This document shows positions 23,524-34,785 of a stretch of 64,000 nt of DNA, one piece after another. Source of the stretch: Annulohypoxylon bovei var. microspora (taxonomy: Eukaryota > Ascomycota > Sordariomycetes > Xylariales > Hypoxylaceae); assembly GCA_022836615.1 (NCBI GenBank), contig MU405222.1:124001-188000 (forward strand), in the 5' to 3' direction. Under the pieces are notes generated by a model. The model did no database searches and was not told where the DNA came from. It saw nothing but the letters and a program-made list of their open reading frames with translations. Position 1 is the first letter of the stretch, and the number at the start of each line of letters is the position of its first letter. Both the position numbers and the translations under genes were made by a program.

Positions 23524-25861
23524 TCAGTGCCCGTTAAAACCCTCTTCTTGCCAACTTCCAGGATCGGCAGCCTGCCCTCTCCCACCGGTATTGCCGCCGG
23601 CCACCCCTCCCGCTGCTGCTGCAGCGGCTATACCCTGGCTGAGATTGCTCGAATGCTGGTCGACGTCCGCCGTGCCGAGCCAGTAGAGCGAGAAGAATAC
23701 CAGGATGTGCAATGCGACGCAGTAAGCTGCAAATAGATTCCTGCTCGTTCGCGAAGCCAACACCATTCGGGTTACCGAATACACTATCCTCTCGGGCAAG
23801 CTCATCCGTTTGTAGGCTCGTGCCGACTCACGCCCTCTAAAAGCCGCAAAAGGCGAAATGTTGGACTCGTATGCCTTTTTATACCGGTCTAACGCAATTC
23901 CTGGGTTTGCCGCACCGCCCATGGCGACTACCGATGGGTTTGGATTCGACGAGTATGCGGATGACGACGACGCTGACGGCCCATTGCGATTATAAGTTGA
24001 CACATATCGTGTCTTTTCATACAGTTGAAGGTTGTCCTTCTGCAGGGCTGCGATCTCTTGCCGTAATTGCGAAACGGTACGATGACCTTCTGACACCTCC
24101 CCTTCGAGCTGAGCGTTCCGCTTCTTGAAGCGGTCACGTTGAGCGGTGATCATGGGCAAGATACCCGAGCCACCACCCATTGGCTCGCCTCCTGTCATGC
24201 GAGGATCGAAACCGGATATGATAGATGATGTCGGCGAGGTTCTTCCACCTCTCCTCCCAGGTGCTATAGACGGCGCGTATCTTGTGTAAGTACCTGCTAC
24301 CGATGCTCCCGAGGGGAATGCGTTCTGTCCTTCGGATTGAAGGCTAGCTAGATCGTTTTCTAACTGTGCATTGAGGTTCTGTGACCTTTCTAGATCTGCG
24401 TTTGTTCTCGACATGTCCTCTTCTAGATTCTCCAACCGACTCTGAAGATCTTGGTGAGACACCCGTAAAATGGTCAGCTCGTCACTCAACTTCTTATTTC
24501 TGGCTAATAGTAATTGTTCTAGGGTGTCACCCTTCCCCCTTTGGGCGGAACCGTTGGAATCCGAAGCGGCTAGCACATCGTCGTCGTCGCCCGTCGCGAA
24601 TTCGATACTCTTCAGAACTTCAAGTTCTTGCTTGATGTCCTCGTAGTCATTCCACTTTTGGACCTTCGCTTTCAAACTGTCACGTTCCTCTTTCAAAAGA
24701 CCGACCTCTCGTTCCAAACCTCGCAGCCTGGTATCGATGCCCCTCTTGAAAGCTTCTTTTTCAACTCTTGTAGAGTCGAGCTTGCGGATGAGAGACGAAT
24801 TCTCCGATCTCATACGTATATATCCAGGATCATCTTCTAGAACTGGTGCTTGCGCCGGAACTTGAGATTTAGATTGGGCGAGGTCTAACCGTAGCTGTTC
24901 ATTTCGAGCTTCAACCTCAGCAAGCCTTGCGCTAGTTCGTTCCAGGTCAGAATTGACCATTTCCAACTCTGCGCTCGTAAAATGACCACGTCTACTCTCA
25001 TCATCTGCATCTTCGGACCCCTTCAGGCGCTGGTTCACCTCGTAACTGGCCTTGATTTCGTTGATGAGCCTGTCCTGGCTTTCGACTTTCTCTTCCAATG
25101 CTTTCTCTTTCGCTTCCCAGTTATCCTTCTTCTCATCCAAGACTGCGGTCCACGACTCCTCCACCTCCTTGACTTTAGTCTCGAGATTGTTTTCCAGCTG
25201 CTTCCGGTTAGCACTTTCTGACTGCAGTCTCGACTCGGTCTCCTCTAATTGGGAAGTAAGCTTGACGACGTTATTCTGTAGGTGCTGGTTTTCTTCAGTA
25301 AGCTTGGGTAGGGTGTCCTCAGCTACAAGCATGGAGTCGACCGAAGCTTCAAGCAAAGGATACGGGTCTGGTGCATTCTCGAGAGCGGAATAGACTTGTA
25401 AAAATGCGGAATTGGTTGATTTGGAATGATTGGTGAGAAGATCGATGAATGTTTGGTAGGCTTTTAGAAGGCTTTTGATTTCTGCCAACTTAGTCGCATC
25501 GTCTAGTTTTCGGAAATCTTTCGTCTTTTGGGCTAGGTCTTTTCGCTGGACGGTTGAGTCTCGTTGGAAGGCTACGATATCTGAAGCAGTGTTGTCGAGA
25601 GTCGACATCAACGAACCCAAATCGATGTCTATCGAGAAAGAATTAGTATCGGATGTAGTGAAAAAACTGTTATAATAAGTAGCACAAGTGCATACTTCTC
25701 CATGCCGAAATAGCATGTTGGAACTGGTTGGCTCCATCTAGTCCAGAATTATCTGCCTGTTCATCGCCAGTAGGTTGCGGTGCTGATGGTTGCGCGGTCT
25801 TGGGTGATTTAGCTACGTTGGCCATCTTCTTTCTTCCGGGTTTGGCAGATATCGCTGCCAC
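23524..25861 (-). CDS. COY1: CASP/Coy1-like Golgi coiled-coil membrane protein
   Basis: Two exons (25861-25696, 25628-23524) encode 756 aa. The protein is almost entirely coiled coil from about residue 60 to 560. It then has the CASP C-terminal domain (around 620-710), with the conserved SPFAAFRGRE block and a single transmembrane segment at about 686-707 near the C terminus. This is the architecture of CASP/Coy1, a tail-anchored golgin of intra-Golgi retrograde traffic. The short luminal tail carries an Ala/Gly run. It is transcribed divergently from the Vps3 gene with 557 bp between starts. A second in-frame ATG at residue 13 could also be the start. Confidence 0.9.
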
Positions 25862-26418
25862 GGTTATCGTATCATCAGATATTAACTAGTAAGGAAGGTC
25901 GGTATAATACACGGGTTGAGGCGATAGGGGACGAGACAAAGTCGAGGTTGGTGGTTAGCGTTAGTTAGGTATAGAATTGGAATAAGAATAATTATGAAGA
26001 TTGAACGTGTTCGTTCCGTCTTGTCGCATTTGGCATCTGCTAAATGCATGTGCAGGGATCCACGAGCTTGGTGGCTCGGTTTATTAGTGGGTTTAGTGCT
26101 TGAATGGACTACACTACCCACTGTAGTTGTCCCCGAGGCCCCTGAAAAGTAATGGCCTATCAGAGTCTGGTTTTGGAAATTTAAGGTTGATAAGTTGAAC
26201 TCTTTGCAGGAGTCCACTGGAAAGTACCTACGTAATCCCAACCTCAGTTAGGAAACTCCACTTCAGCTTCCAACAGATCTCAGCCGCCCCGTAATCAACT
26301 GATTTGAATTATCTACATACATCCATACTTTCTTGTCTTGGCTAATAATAATCCAATGATATAAAACGAGGCGTCAATATGAGAAACTTCGACCTATTAT
26401 GACGCTGCTACTTTCGCT
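25862..26418. promoter_or_regulatory. Shared divergent promoter region of COY1 and VPS3
   Basis: The only sequence between the two divergent start codons. It must hold both promoters. No specific factor site is assigned. Confidence 0.5.
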
Positions 26419-29400
26419 ATGGCTTCCGATCCCGAAGGCGACAAGCGCTCGCTAAAGGAGTTTGATGTTGGACCTTTTGTGCTTCGTACTCTTTTCGAAG
26501 ATGTTCCACTATCAGAAGATGGCACCAGGGACGATATAAAGATCAATTGTGTTGAATACCTAGGTGCGCATATCATAAGGCTGGTTTATTTGCTATCAGT
26601 ATAGACCCTCCTGCTAACAGTCTCTTTTAAGATGACCATCTGTATGTAGGCACATCCGACTCGGAACTTCTTCACTTCTTCCAGATACCCCCGGATCCTG
26701 GCGACAAATCTAGCGCGCCAACATTCATTCTCGCGTCACGATTGCGCCCTGCCTTCGCTGAATCCTCAAGCGCGTCCAACTTTACACGGCCCGGTGTTCA
26801 ACAGATCTTATTACTACCAACCGTCGGCAAGGCATGTATTCTTTGCAACTGGACCGTCACCTTCTATTCGCTCCCGGAGCTAAGCCCCGTCTTCGGTTCG
26901 ACACAAGTCAAGAATTGTAACTGGGTCGGCGGTATAGACCTAAACGATGTAAACGTCGATGGCGATGAGCGAGGGGGAGCCACTAGCGTTACTATACTGC
27001 TATCGTTAAACCGGAAGATTCAAGTGGTCAGCATCGCCGATGGAGCTCGTCCTATTAAGAAGATCGATTTTGCGGGAAGCACAATATCCGTGAGGAGGGA
27101 CTCGATTGCATGCGTAGCTGATTCGCGAAGCTATGCGCTGCTTGAAATCAACCAGCAGTTGAAGATCCCTTTAATGTCTATCTCCTCACTAGATGAGGCT
27201 GAACCTGGCAATATCGTTGGCCAGGCCCAACATATTTCTGGAAGTTCAGGTGGACTGCTGCGAAGCAATTCTTCCACCCAATCTCGTTCGCAGGCCTTGA
27301 GCCCTGAGCCCTCTGCTCATAAACGAGGAACTAGTCTAGGCGATTTCATCACAGGCGCTAGCCGAAGACAGGAATACCGGGCTAGCGAAGATGATGAGCC
27401 CATCTCCCGAGGGGCCACCCCGCCCGTGATGGAAGCAGGTCAAAGGACATCTGAGGAATCAGCGCCAGATGGCGCAACCAAGGGCCAAACAAACCGGTCG
27501 ATTCCAGCGGGTAGGCCGCAGCCTGGTTTTCTCAAACCCCTCATCGTATCTCCGACGCCAGAAGAGTTTCTCCTAGTTACCGGCACGAGCCCATTAGAGC
27601 CAGGTATTGGCATGTTCGTAAACCTAGATGGAGACCCCACGAGGCCTACCATCGAGTTTGATCGATATCCTAAGGAGATAGTCGTCGATGGAGGTTCTGT
27701 AGATGTATCTTCATCGCGAACATCACTCGGGCCAGAAGAAGAGGGCTTTGTTCTTGCGTCAATGGGGAGGGATTTTCCTGATGGCGTCCATTACGGCCTA
27801 GAGATCCAACGCTGGGACGCCGACGGAGCTGAAGGTGAGGTAGTGAAGCATTGGCTTGAGGCGCCCGATACCGGCTCAGTCATCAACTCCCAGCAAAGCA
27901 TAGGAATTAGATCCTTACGTGGGACGCAAGATACAAGCTTCTCTGAAATCGTAGATAAATTGTGCCGACGAAGATTTATGCCGTTTTCCTCGGGCGGTCT
28001 GGATGCTTCGACCATGTCACTACGAACTGTTGACTCTCGAACAGCATCTTCTATGGAGAGGCTGTCTAAAGAGAAAGAGCTCTTTGAAAGAGATACCGAT
28101 TCTTCAAGTGAAGACTTTTTACCGGATTCTTGGCAAGCTACACGTAACGCGGAAGAGCAAGAGTTCGCTCGTCGCCTTGCCGGAACTACGGCTCGTTTAG
28201 CTGTATGGTCTGGAAAGAATATATGGTGGGCTATTCGAAATCCGTTGATACTGCGGTTAGATGCGCAGCTGGAAGCGACGGTTACAATTCCGAATCAAGC
28301 ATCCGCTCTACGGCAAAATCTGTTCACCATCTTAAACTCCTTTCGTGGCCAAGATGCAACGTCAGAACTGGAATTCCTAACTTTTAGCTACATACGACAA
28401 CGAGCAGGAATACTCTTACTGACAAGTTTTCTTAAGTCAGAAGATACTCCTTTCTCGGAATCGGAACTCCGAGCTATGGAAGAGATTCTAGTCGACAGCC
28501 TTCTTGACCCCCGAGTTGTTTTGTCCCTCATACGCGGCGTTCGCAATGAGGTTATCGAGACAAAGCGAGGCATATGGATCTTCGGAGGTGTTAAGTTAAC
28601 TGCCGAGGAGTACATCTCGAGTAGAGACTTCGATAAAGACAATTCGACCCTAAATGCATTATCACAGCCAGTATTGCATTTCCTTAGACGTTTTCTGAGT
28701 GCCTGGCGACGTAAGAAGGGCTTTGGTAGCATACCAGACGAGAATGAGGTCTTCCGCACTGTCGATGCGGCTCTACTTGCTGTTCTCCTCGAACTCGACC
28801 AGCACTCGACCTCTGGCCCCGCTAAAGCAAGGTCGGTCCGCGCAGAATTATACGAGCTCGTAGATACAGGGGTCGATTGCTTTAATAGAGCTGAGACTTT
28901 AGTCGAGTCGTACCACCGTCTTTACGTGCTCAGCAGGCTTTATCAAAGTCGTAAAATGGTAGCAGACGTTTTGGCTACCTGGAAACGTATCATTGAAGGC
29001 GAGCGAGATGACGGAGGTGAATTAACTGACGGCGAACAGCGCGTGCGCGAGTACCTGTCAAAAATCAGCAACCAAGCACTGGTTCAAGAATATGGAATTT
29101 GGCTTGCGAACCGAAACCCGAAGCTTGGTGTTCAGATCTTTGCTGAGGACAAGGGCCGCGCCCCAAAGTTCGAGCCGAGCCAGGTAGTTCAGCTTCTCAG
29201 GGAAGAGGCCCCGGATGCGGTAAAATATTACCTGGAGTACCTCGTATTCGGCAAAGGTCACACCGTATACGTCAACGAGTTGGTCATGTATTATCTAGAT
29301 ATCGTGATCACTCGTCTTCGAACATCGCCCGAGCATCGCGAGGTAGTGAAGTCTACTTATACCGCATACCGTGCCCTACATCCTCCGAAACCTACGTACC

Positions 29401-30089
29401 GCCAGTTTCTAACCGACAACGCCCCTGCCGATGACGAAGCTTGGCACAGCCGATTGCGACTCTTGCAACTGCTTGGTGGTAGCTATAACTACGACCTAGC
29501 AGTGATTAGAGATAGAATCGCAAGTTTAAATAGTACAGCCGAAGATCTCCTAGTACCTGAGACAATAATACTTGACGGAAGAGAACGAAATCACGAAAAT
29601 GCATTGCGCCTATTAGTTCACCGACTTGGGGACTATGATACGGCCGTGGCCTACTGCATACGCGGCGGAGCCAGCATCTATACCATCTACCAAGCTCAAC
29701 AAAGCCAGCCGCCACCAAGTCCAGAAAATCTTAAAGGGTCGAAGCGCCGCGATAGCATGCCGCCAACGCAAGACCAGCAGGCTCGGCTCTTCCGCGCTTT
29801 GCTTGGCGAGTTCCTTGAACTAGAGGACGTCAGCGACCGCGTAGAGCAGACGGGCTTACTCCTAGAGAAGTTTGGCGGGTGGTTCGACGTCGGCGACGTC
29901 CTATCGGTTATCCCAGACACCTGGAGCGTGGACTTGATCGCAGGGTTCTTAGTAAAGGCCCTAAGGCGGATCGTGGTAGAAAAGAACGAGACCTGCGTTG
30001 CGAGATCGCTCAGCTCAGCGCAGAACCTGCAGACACAGCATGATCTCATCGTGCGAATCGAGGAGAAGGGGCCTAGTATTGAAACGTAG
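26419..30089 (+). CDS. VPS3: CORVET tethering subunit Vps3 (TGFBRAP1-like), 1200 aa
   Basis: Two exons (26419-26563 and 26632-30089). The N terminus has a citron-homology (CNH) beta-propeller region: it starts LRTLFEDVPL, with DDHLYVGTSDSELLHFF at the first strands. A Ser-rich disordered insert at about 230-330 follows, then a long alpha-solenoid with Vps39/TGFBRAP1 domain 1-2 like sequence to the end. Length and order fit Vps3, the Rab5/Vps21-specific subunit of the CORVET complex that tethers endosomes. Vps39 itself starts differently, so Vps3 is preferred. The small first exon is joined in phase (codon Asp split G/AT). Confidence 0.85.
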
Positions 30090-30595
30090 GACCGATGATA
30101 GTGTACAGATATCTAATGACTAGATGATTAAAATATAATTGGTATTACAACAACCCCTTTTCATTTATTACCACTAAATAAGTTCTAGAATTTACAAACT
30201 GCGATCTACGTGTTAACAGATTAGTACCTAGGTAACCATATTCATGTCTATACTGGTTCTAACTAACAGTAATAAGAGATCACATCACATTCATCGAAAA
30301 TAATATCATAAATGTTATTTGTATTTCTTCGTCATTACATACTCATATTAATCTAAATCTAAGGCAATGCTAACACACTAAAACCTACCGACACCCCACA
30401 AACTCCGACTAATGCTACGACAGATAGTCAAGCCCGACGCCAACGTACTTTTCCGCAAGAACAGGTACCACGGACGTGCTCATCCAGCACGCAGGCAAAA
30501 CTTTTCCATCCCCAAGTACGCCTAGCCTAGCCTAGCCCGTGATGTTCATCGCTCTATTGTCATGTCTCATCTCATTCGTCACAGGAAGAAGGTTT
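30090..30595. other. Convergent 3' intergenic region
   Basis: About 500 bp between the ends of the Vps3 gene and the BCS1-like gene. It is AT-rich on the left, with one TACCTAGGTA palindrome at 30225-30234. No gene is seen. Confidence 0.6.
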
Positions 30596-32709
30596 CTATT
30601 GCACTTGCACGATCTTGCTCTTCAGCGCCTTCTGCTTGACCAACCCCTCCACCCACAGATCCGCCTCCTCGAGCGCCTTGAGCGGGTGCTTCTTGCGCTT
30701 GAGCAGGTACCCTTGGATCTGCGCGGGCGAGAACTCGCCGTCGGGGATCTTGGACCCGAATTTCTCCGCGATGGCGGGCAGCTCCTCGACCGAGACGTCC
30801 AGGTCGCCGGACTCGGTGGGGGTAGTCCCGTTTACTTCCTTCGCGCCACCGTTTGCCGTCTTCGGTTTCGATATCTTCGGTTTTGCTTTTGCGGGGCTCG
30901 TAGGGGTCTTCTTCTCGACCCCGACCTCGGGCGTCGAGGGCAGCGCCGGCGTGACCGGGGCGTCGGGGCGCGCGGACGCGCCCTCGTACATGCGGACGAA
31001 CAGCTCGCGCGCCTGGTCGCGCGTGGCGTTGGCGAAGGCGACCTGCAGGTCGACGCGGCCCGGCCGGATCAGCGCCTCGTCCAGCTGCTCGGGCGTGTTG
31101 GTCGTCATGATCAACACGCGCCCCTCGTGCGACGCCACGCCGTCGATCGCGTTCAGCAGCCCCGACAGTGAGATCCCCGTCTTGCGCTCCGCGTCCCCTT
31201 CCTGCTTGAGCGCCTTCGCTAGGTCGCTGACCTTCCAGTCCCCCTTCAGCTCGTTACTCGTGCTTCGGGTGTTTCGGGCGGGTGTGCGCGGGCTCGACGA
31301 GCTGGGCTTGTCTTCTTGGCCTGGCGAGCGCCGGAGCCCGGCGGTGTCGATGTCTGGGGTGTGTTAGTGATTAATACTTAAATCAGGTGTGATCAAGGGT
31401 TGTATTTCGTCTTGAGATGCCAAGCCTTCATCTAAGACAGCGCAATAGATACTTGCCTTCTAATAGCACGATGCAGCGGCGCGGCAGCGAACCGAACAGG
31501 CTACTAAGGTCCTCCTCAGTCAGACTCGGCTCTAGCAGGGATATCACGTGGATATCGAGGCCGAAAATGCCGGCCAGCGCGAAGGAAAGAGAGGTCTTGC
31601 CGGTGCCGGGCGGGCCGTGGAAGAGGTAGCCCCTCCGGAGCGGGATGCCGCGGTTCGCGTACCAGCGCGGGGTCTCGGGGTGCAGGTACTCGTTGATGTC
31701 GGCGAGGACCTGCAGCTTCTGCTTCTCGTCGAGCACGACGGTACTGATGTCGCGGACGGGCCGGTTCGCGACCTGGTGCCAGCTGCAGCGCCCCGCGTAC
31801 CGCCGGTTGTACATGCTCGGCCGCTTGACGATCGTGCGCGCCTGGTGGTCGCGGTAGTACTGCTGCTTGGCGTGCGCGAGCAGCTGCTTGATAGGCTCTA
31901 AATAAAGGGCTTCCTGTCAGCTTAGGGTTACGGGCCGAGGTGGGGATGTGATTGGTGACGGGGGGTGCAGAGTTCTTACCCGGACTTCTCCAAAAACAGG
32001 AGATCACTATGTCCTCCTGGTCCTTCAGGACCTGGCCGAGCGTGTTCTCGTCCAAGACCGACTCCCTCTTGCGCTGGAGCCGGAAGTATTGCCCCTTCCA
32101 CCAGAACCCGTGAAGACCTATCGATGGGCTGTACTGCGGTGGCTTCAATTGGGTGTTAGCAAAGCCTCAATGGCACAATATCTAGGTACGTAGGCGTGAG
32201 GGTAAGATGGGTAAGCTTACAGCTCTGGCTTCCTGGTTTGAGAAGTTGAGATAGCAGCCGCTGTTATCCCGTGCGAGATCGGACGCGTCTTCGAACTCCC
32301 AAGCCCTCTTGCTCGCAGTCTCGGCGAGCAGCGCTCTCGAGTTGACTATCTGGGGCTGGGAGGCCAGCCACTCCATGAGGTGCGCGTAGATGTCGTCGCT
32401 GTTGAGGATGTGGATGCTGCACATGAAATGGCTGATGACGACGTTGTAGAGCGAGGTGTAGAGCTGATGGAACAGCTTGTTGAAGGCCCAGAGAACGCCG
32501 ATGGCGGTTAGTATGTAGGACGGCTCAATGCCTAGCTTGTTCCCTACGAATCCGTAGATGGGAGCGAAACCACGGAGCCCGACTAGTCCAAGGATGCTTT
32601 CGACTACTTTTGCGTGTGGTGTATCATCCGTCGTATTGTTTCCGCCCCCACCCGACATGTTGAGCCCTATGCTCGGAAGCAGGCTGCTGAGAACGCCACT
32701 GTAGTCCAT
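30596..32709 (-). CDS. BCS1-like AAA ATPase, 616 aa
   Basis: Four exons: 32709-32221, 32142-31980, 31897-31457 and 31353-30596. The order is an N-terminal hydrophobic segment (about 63-80), the BCS1 N-domain (HFMCSIHI, WEF...), then an AAA module with Walker A GPPGTGKT at 312-319, Walker B LLEDID around 362-367 and an arginine-finger region RPGRVD. True Bcs1 inserts the Rieske protein into complex III. This protein is longer, with a Ser/Pro-rich insert directly after Walker B and a charged insert near the C terminus, as in the expanded filamentous-fungal BCS1-like paralogues. It is therefore probably not the Bcs1 orthologue. The third intron (31354-31456) must use a GC donor (GCAAGT), because only that restores the Walker B Asp codon. 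Confidence 0.85.
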
Positions 32710-34785
32710 GTTCTCTAGTATCCAAGAGTTTCATTAGCTGGAGAGCGAACCAATAATGGAAGATCTGAGGAGAAGGCTGGGACTTGAAGGAAGATAATAG
32801 GATTACTTTTGTATGGAAATATTAAGCAAAATCTACCTAAGATAGAGTAAGCTTAGAGGTCCGGACCGCCTTTTCAGCCTTGCTCAGGCATACCTATAGC
32901 AAGTGACACGGAACAAGTCACGCGCATAGTCTAGGTACTTACATATGTAGTATATCTCCCTTATCCGAGTGGCAACGGTATTAAGGTAGGTAGATACACA
33001 TATGCATGCAGTTTCTATTGGCCGTCTACCTGCAGCAGATTTTGTTTGACACAGAACTAGTAAGTTGTCCACTTCACATTCTAGATGGAAATGGTCGTTA
33101 CCAGAATTATATTGTGTTGAGATATGAACAAGTCCAGTTACTTATAGTTATAATATTAAACATGTTAATCAATTTCAACCTGTTGACTTGATTGTATTTA
33201 TAATATTAACTAATATATTAACCTTGGTTGCCAAATAAAGCAGGAAGATATAATGAATAATTTGGAACCGTACTCCTTATAGAATCCTGGTTATTACTAA
33301 GTTGGTGACTATGTTTAGATCAGTATATCTCCAACATGTGTCATCGTTAAGTAATAGATGTGGAGCACATATCTACCAGTTACTGCCGTGAATTGAAATT
33401 GCAAATGCTGCTGTAGGATTACGCAGGCTAAAAATGTCAAGCTGAAAAAGGTTACAGCACATGGGATTCGTTGTGAATTTCCAGATATTGCCTTCACTCA
33501 AACTTATAGAAGTGTGACTATACCGTGGAGTTGGTAGGTACTTGTTGTACAACGTTGGATGCATAGCATACATACATATGTAGGTCCAGCCTATACCTCC
33601 AATCAGGGTCTTACATAAAGTCTGTTATTGGGCAGCTATACCGACGATCCTAGCTTGATTGTATTATAGCCCTTCTTATCATTACCTACCTGGATATATT
33701 CACTCCGATATTAACCCTAAGGTCGCTTGACACTGCGGGTCTTTTGCCAATGCTAGCCAGTTAAGACTGACAAAAAACCTACCGAATGTTTCCCCAAAGA
33801 ATAAAGGTTAGCGAGTCGAGCCAACATCGTCGCTACAGGCAGATCCATAACCTCTTAGCTGACAATATATATACCTGCTTAAGTGGCCTGAAGTAAAGTC
33901 TCGTTTGAGTGGCCAATGAGTTAGAGCCCCTGAAACATTATCACAAAGAAATTAGCTTGCTGTTTAATACCAGTATGTAAGAACCCAGATGACTAAACAC
34001 GTACATATAAAGACATGTCTCTTAGCACATCATGGATATGCGTGATATTGAAAGTTGTATCCCTAGCTATTAGCAATAAATGAATTATATCGCGTATCTG
34101 GTCTAACATTGCAACATTGGTTAGCCACGAGGAGGGGACCCATAGATAGTGAGGCTCCCGGCTCCACGGTATCCGAAAAGTTAATGCCCATAAGCCGGCC
34201 CGAATGAAAGAATATCAACTACATAAGTTTGGCAAGTCTATCCTAAGACTCATGAGCGCAAAGACATAGATAATCGCTTTTCACGAAGCTTACGATCGGA
34301 CACCAAATCTGCAGTAACATGGATGAGCCAACCAACGTGCGTTTAATGTGGATTTATTGAGGGTTCCGCGGCAATCTAGGCGCTATCGGTCGAGACGAGA
34401 ACGCAGTATCGCAAACGCAGTGACATTGATTTATATTGCAACGACCGAGGAACATTGCCGAGCAGATATCCTCCTAAAACTAAGTAAGCTTATAGGCTAG
34501 AGGATCAAGTGAGTGAGAACGAACCTCATCTCACGACACCAACAACATCGGTTGCCTATGCTTATACTAGCGACTAACGCCTCGAATTGCCTCATTAAGG
34601 GGGTAGCGGGAAGTCTAGTACCCTACCTTCTCGGTGACCCCTCAACTAGACTAAAGATTAGGGCCAACACCTACTGCCTCTAGAGTCTGAAGGTGCTGCA
34701 TTTTGCGAGTGATAAATCTCGCGCCCTTAACCGAACCGGACCACATGTTCTCATTTCGACTCTTTGTGGCCTCAATGTAATCTCG
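32710..34785. other. Gene-free AT-rich stretch of about 2 kb
   Basis: Promoter side of the BCS1-like gene and 3' side of PWP2. Short frames only, strongly AT-rich from 32.9 to 33.7 kb. No gene, RNA or clear element was found. Confidence 0.55.

Noticed and set aside
30539..31367. Long plus-strand frames over the BCS1-like gene
   Set aside because: They are antisense shadows of a GC-rich coding exon.
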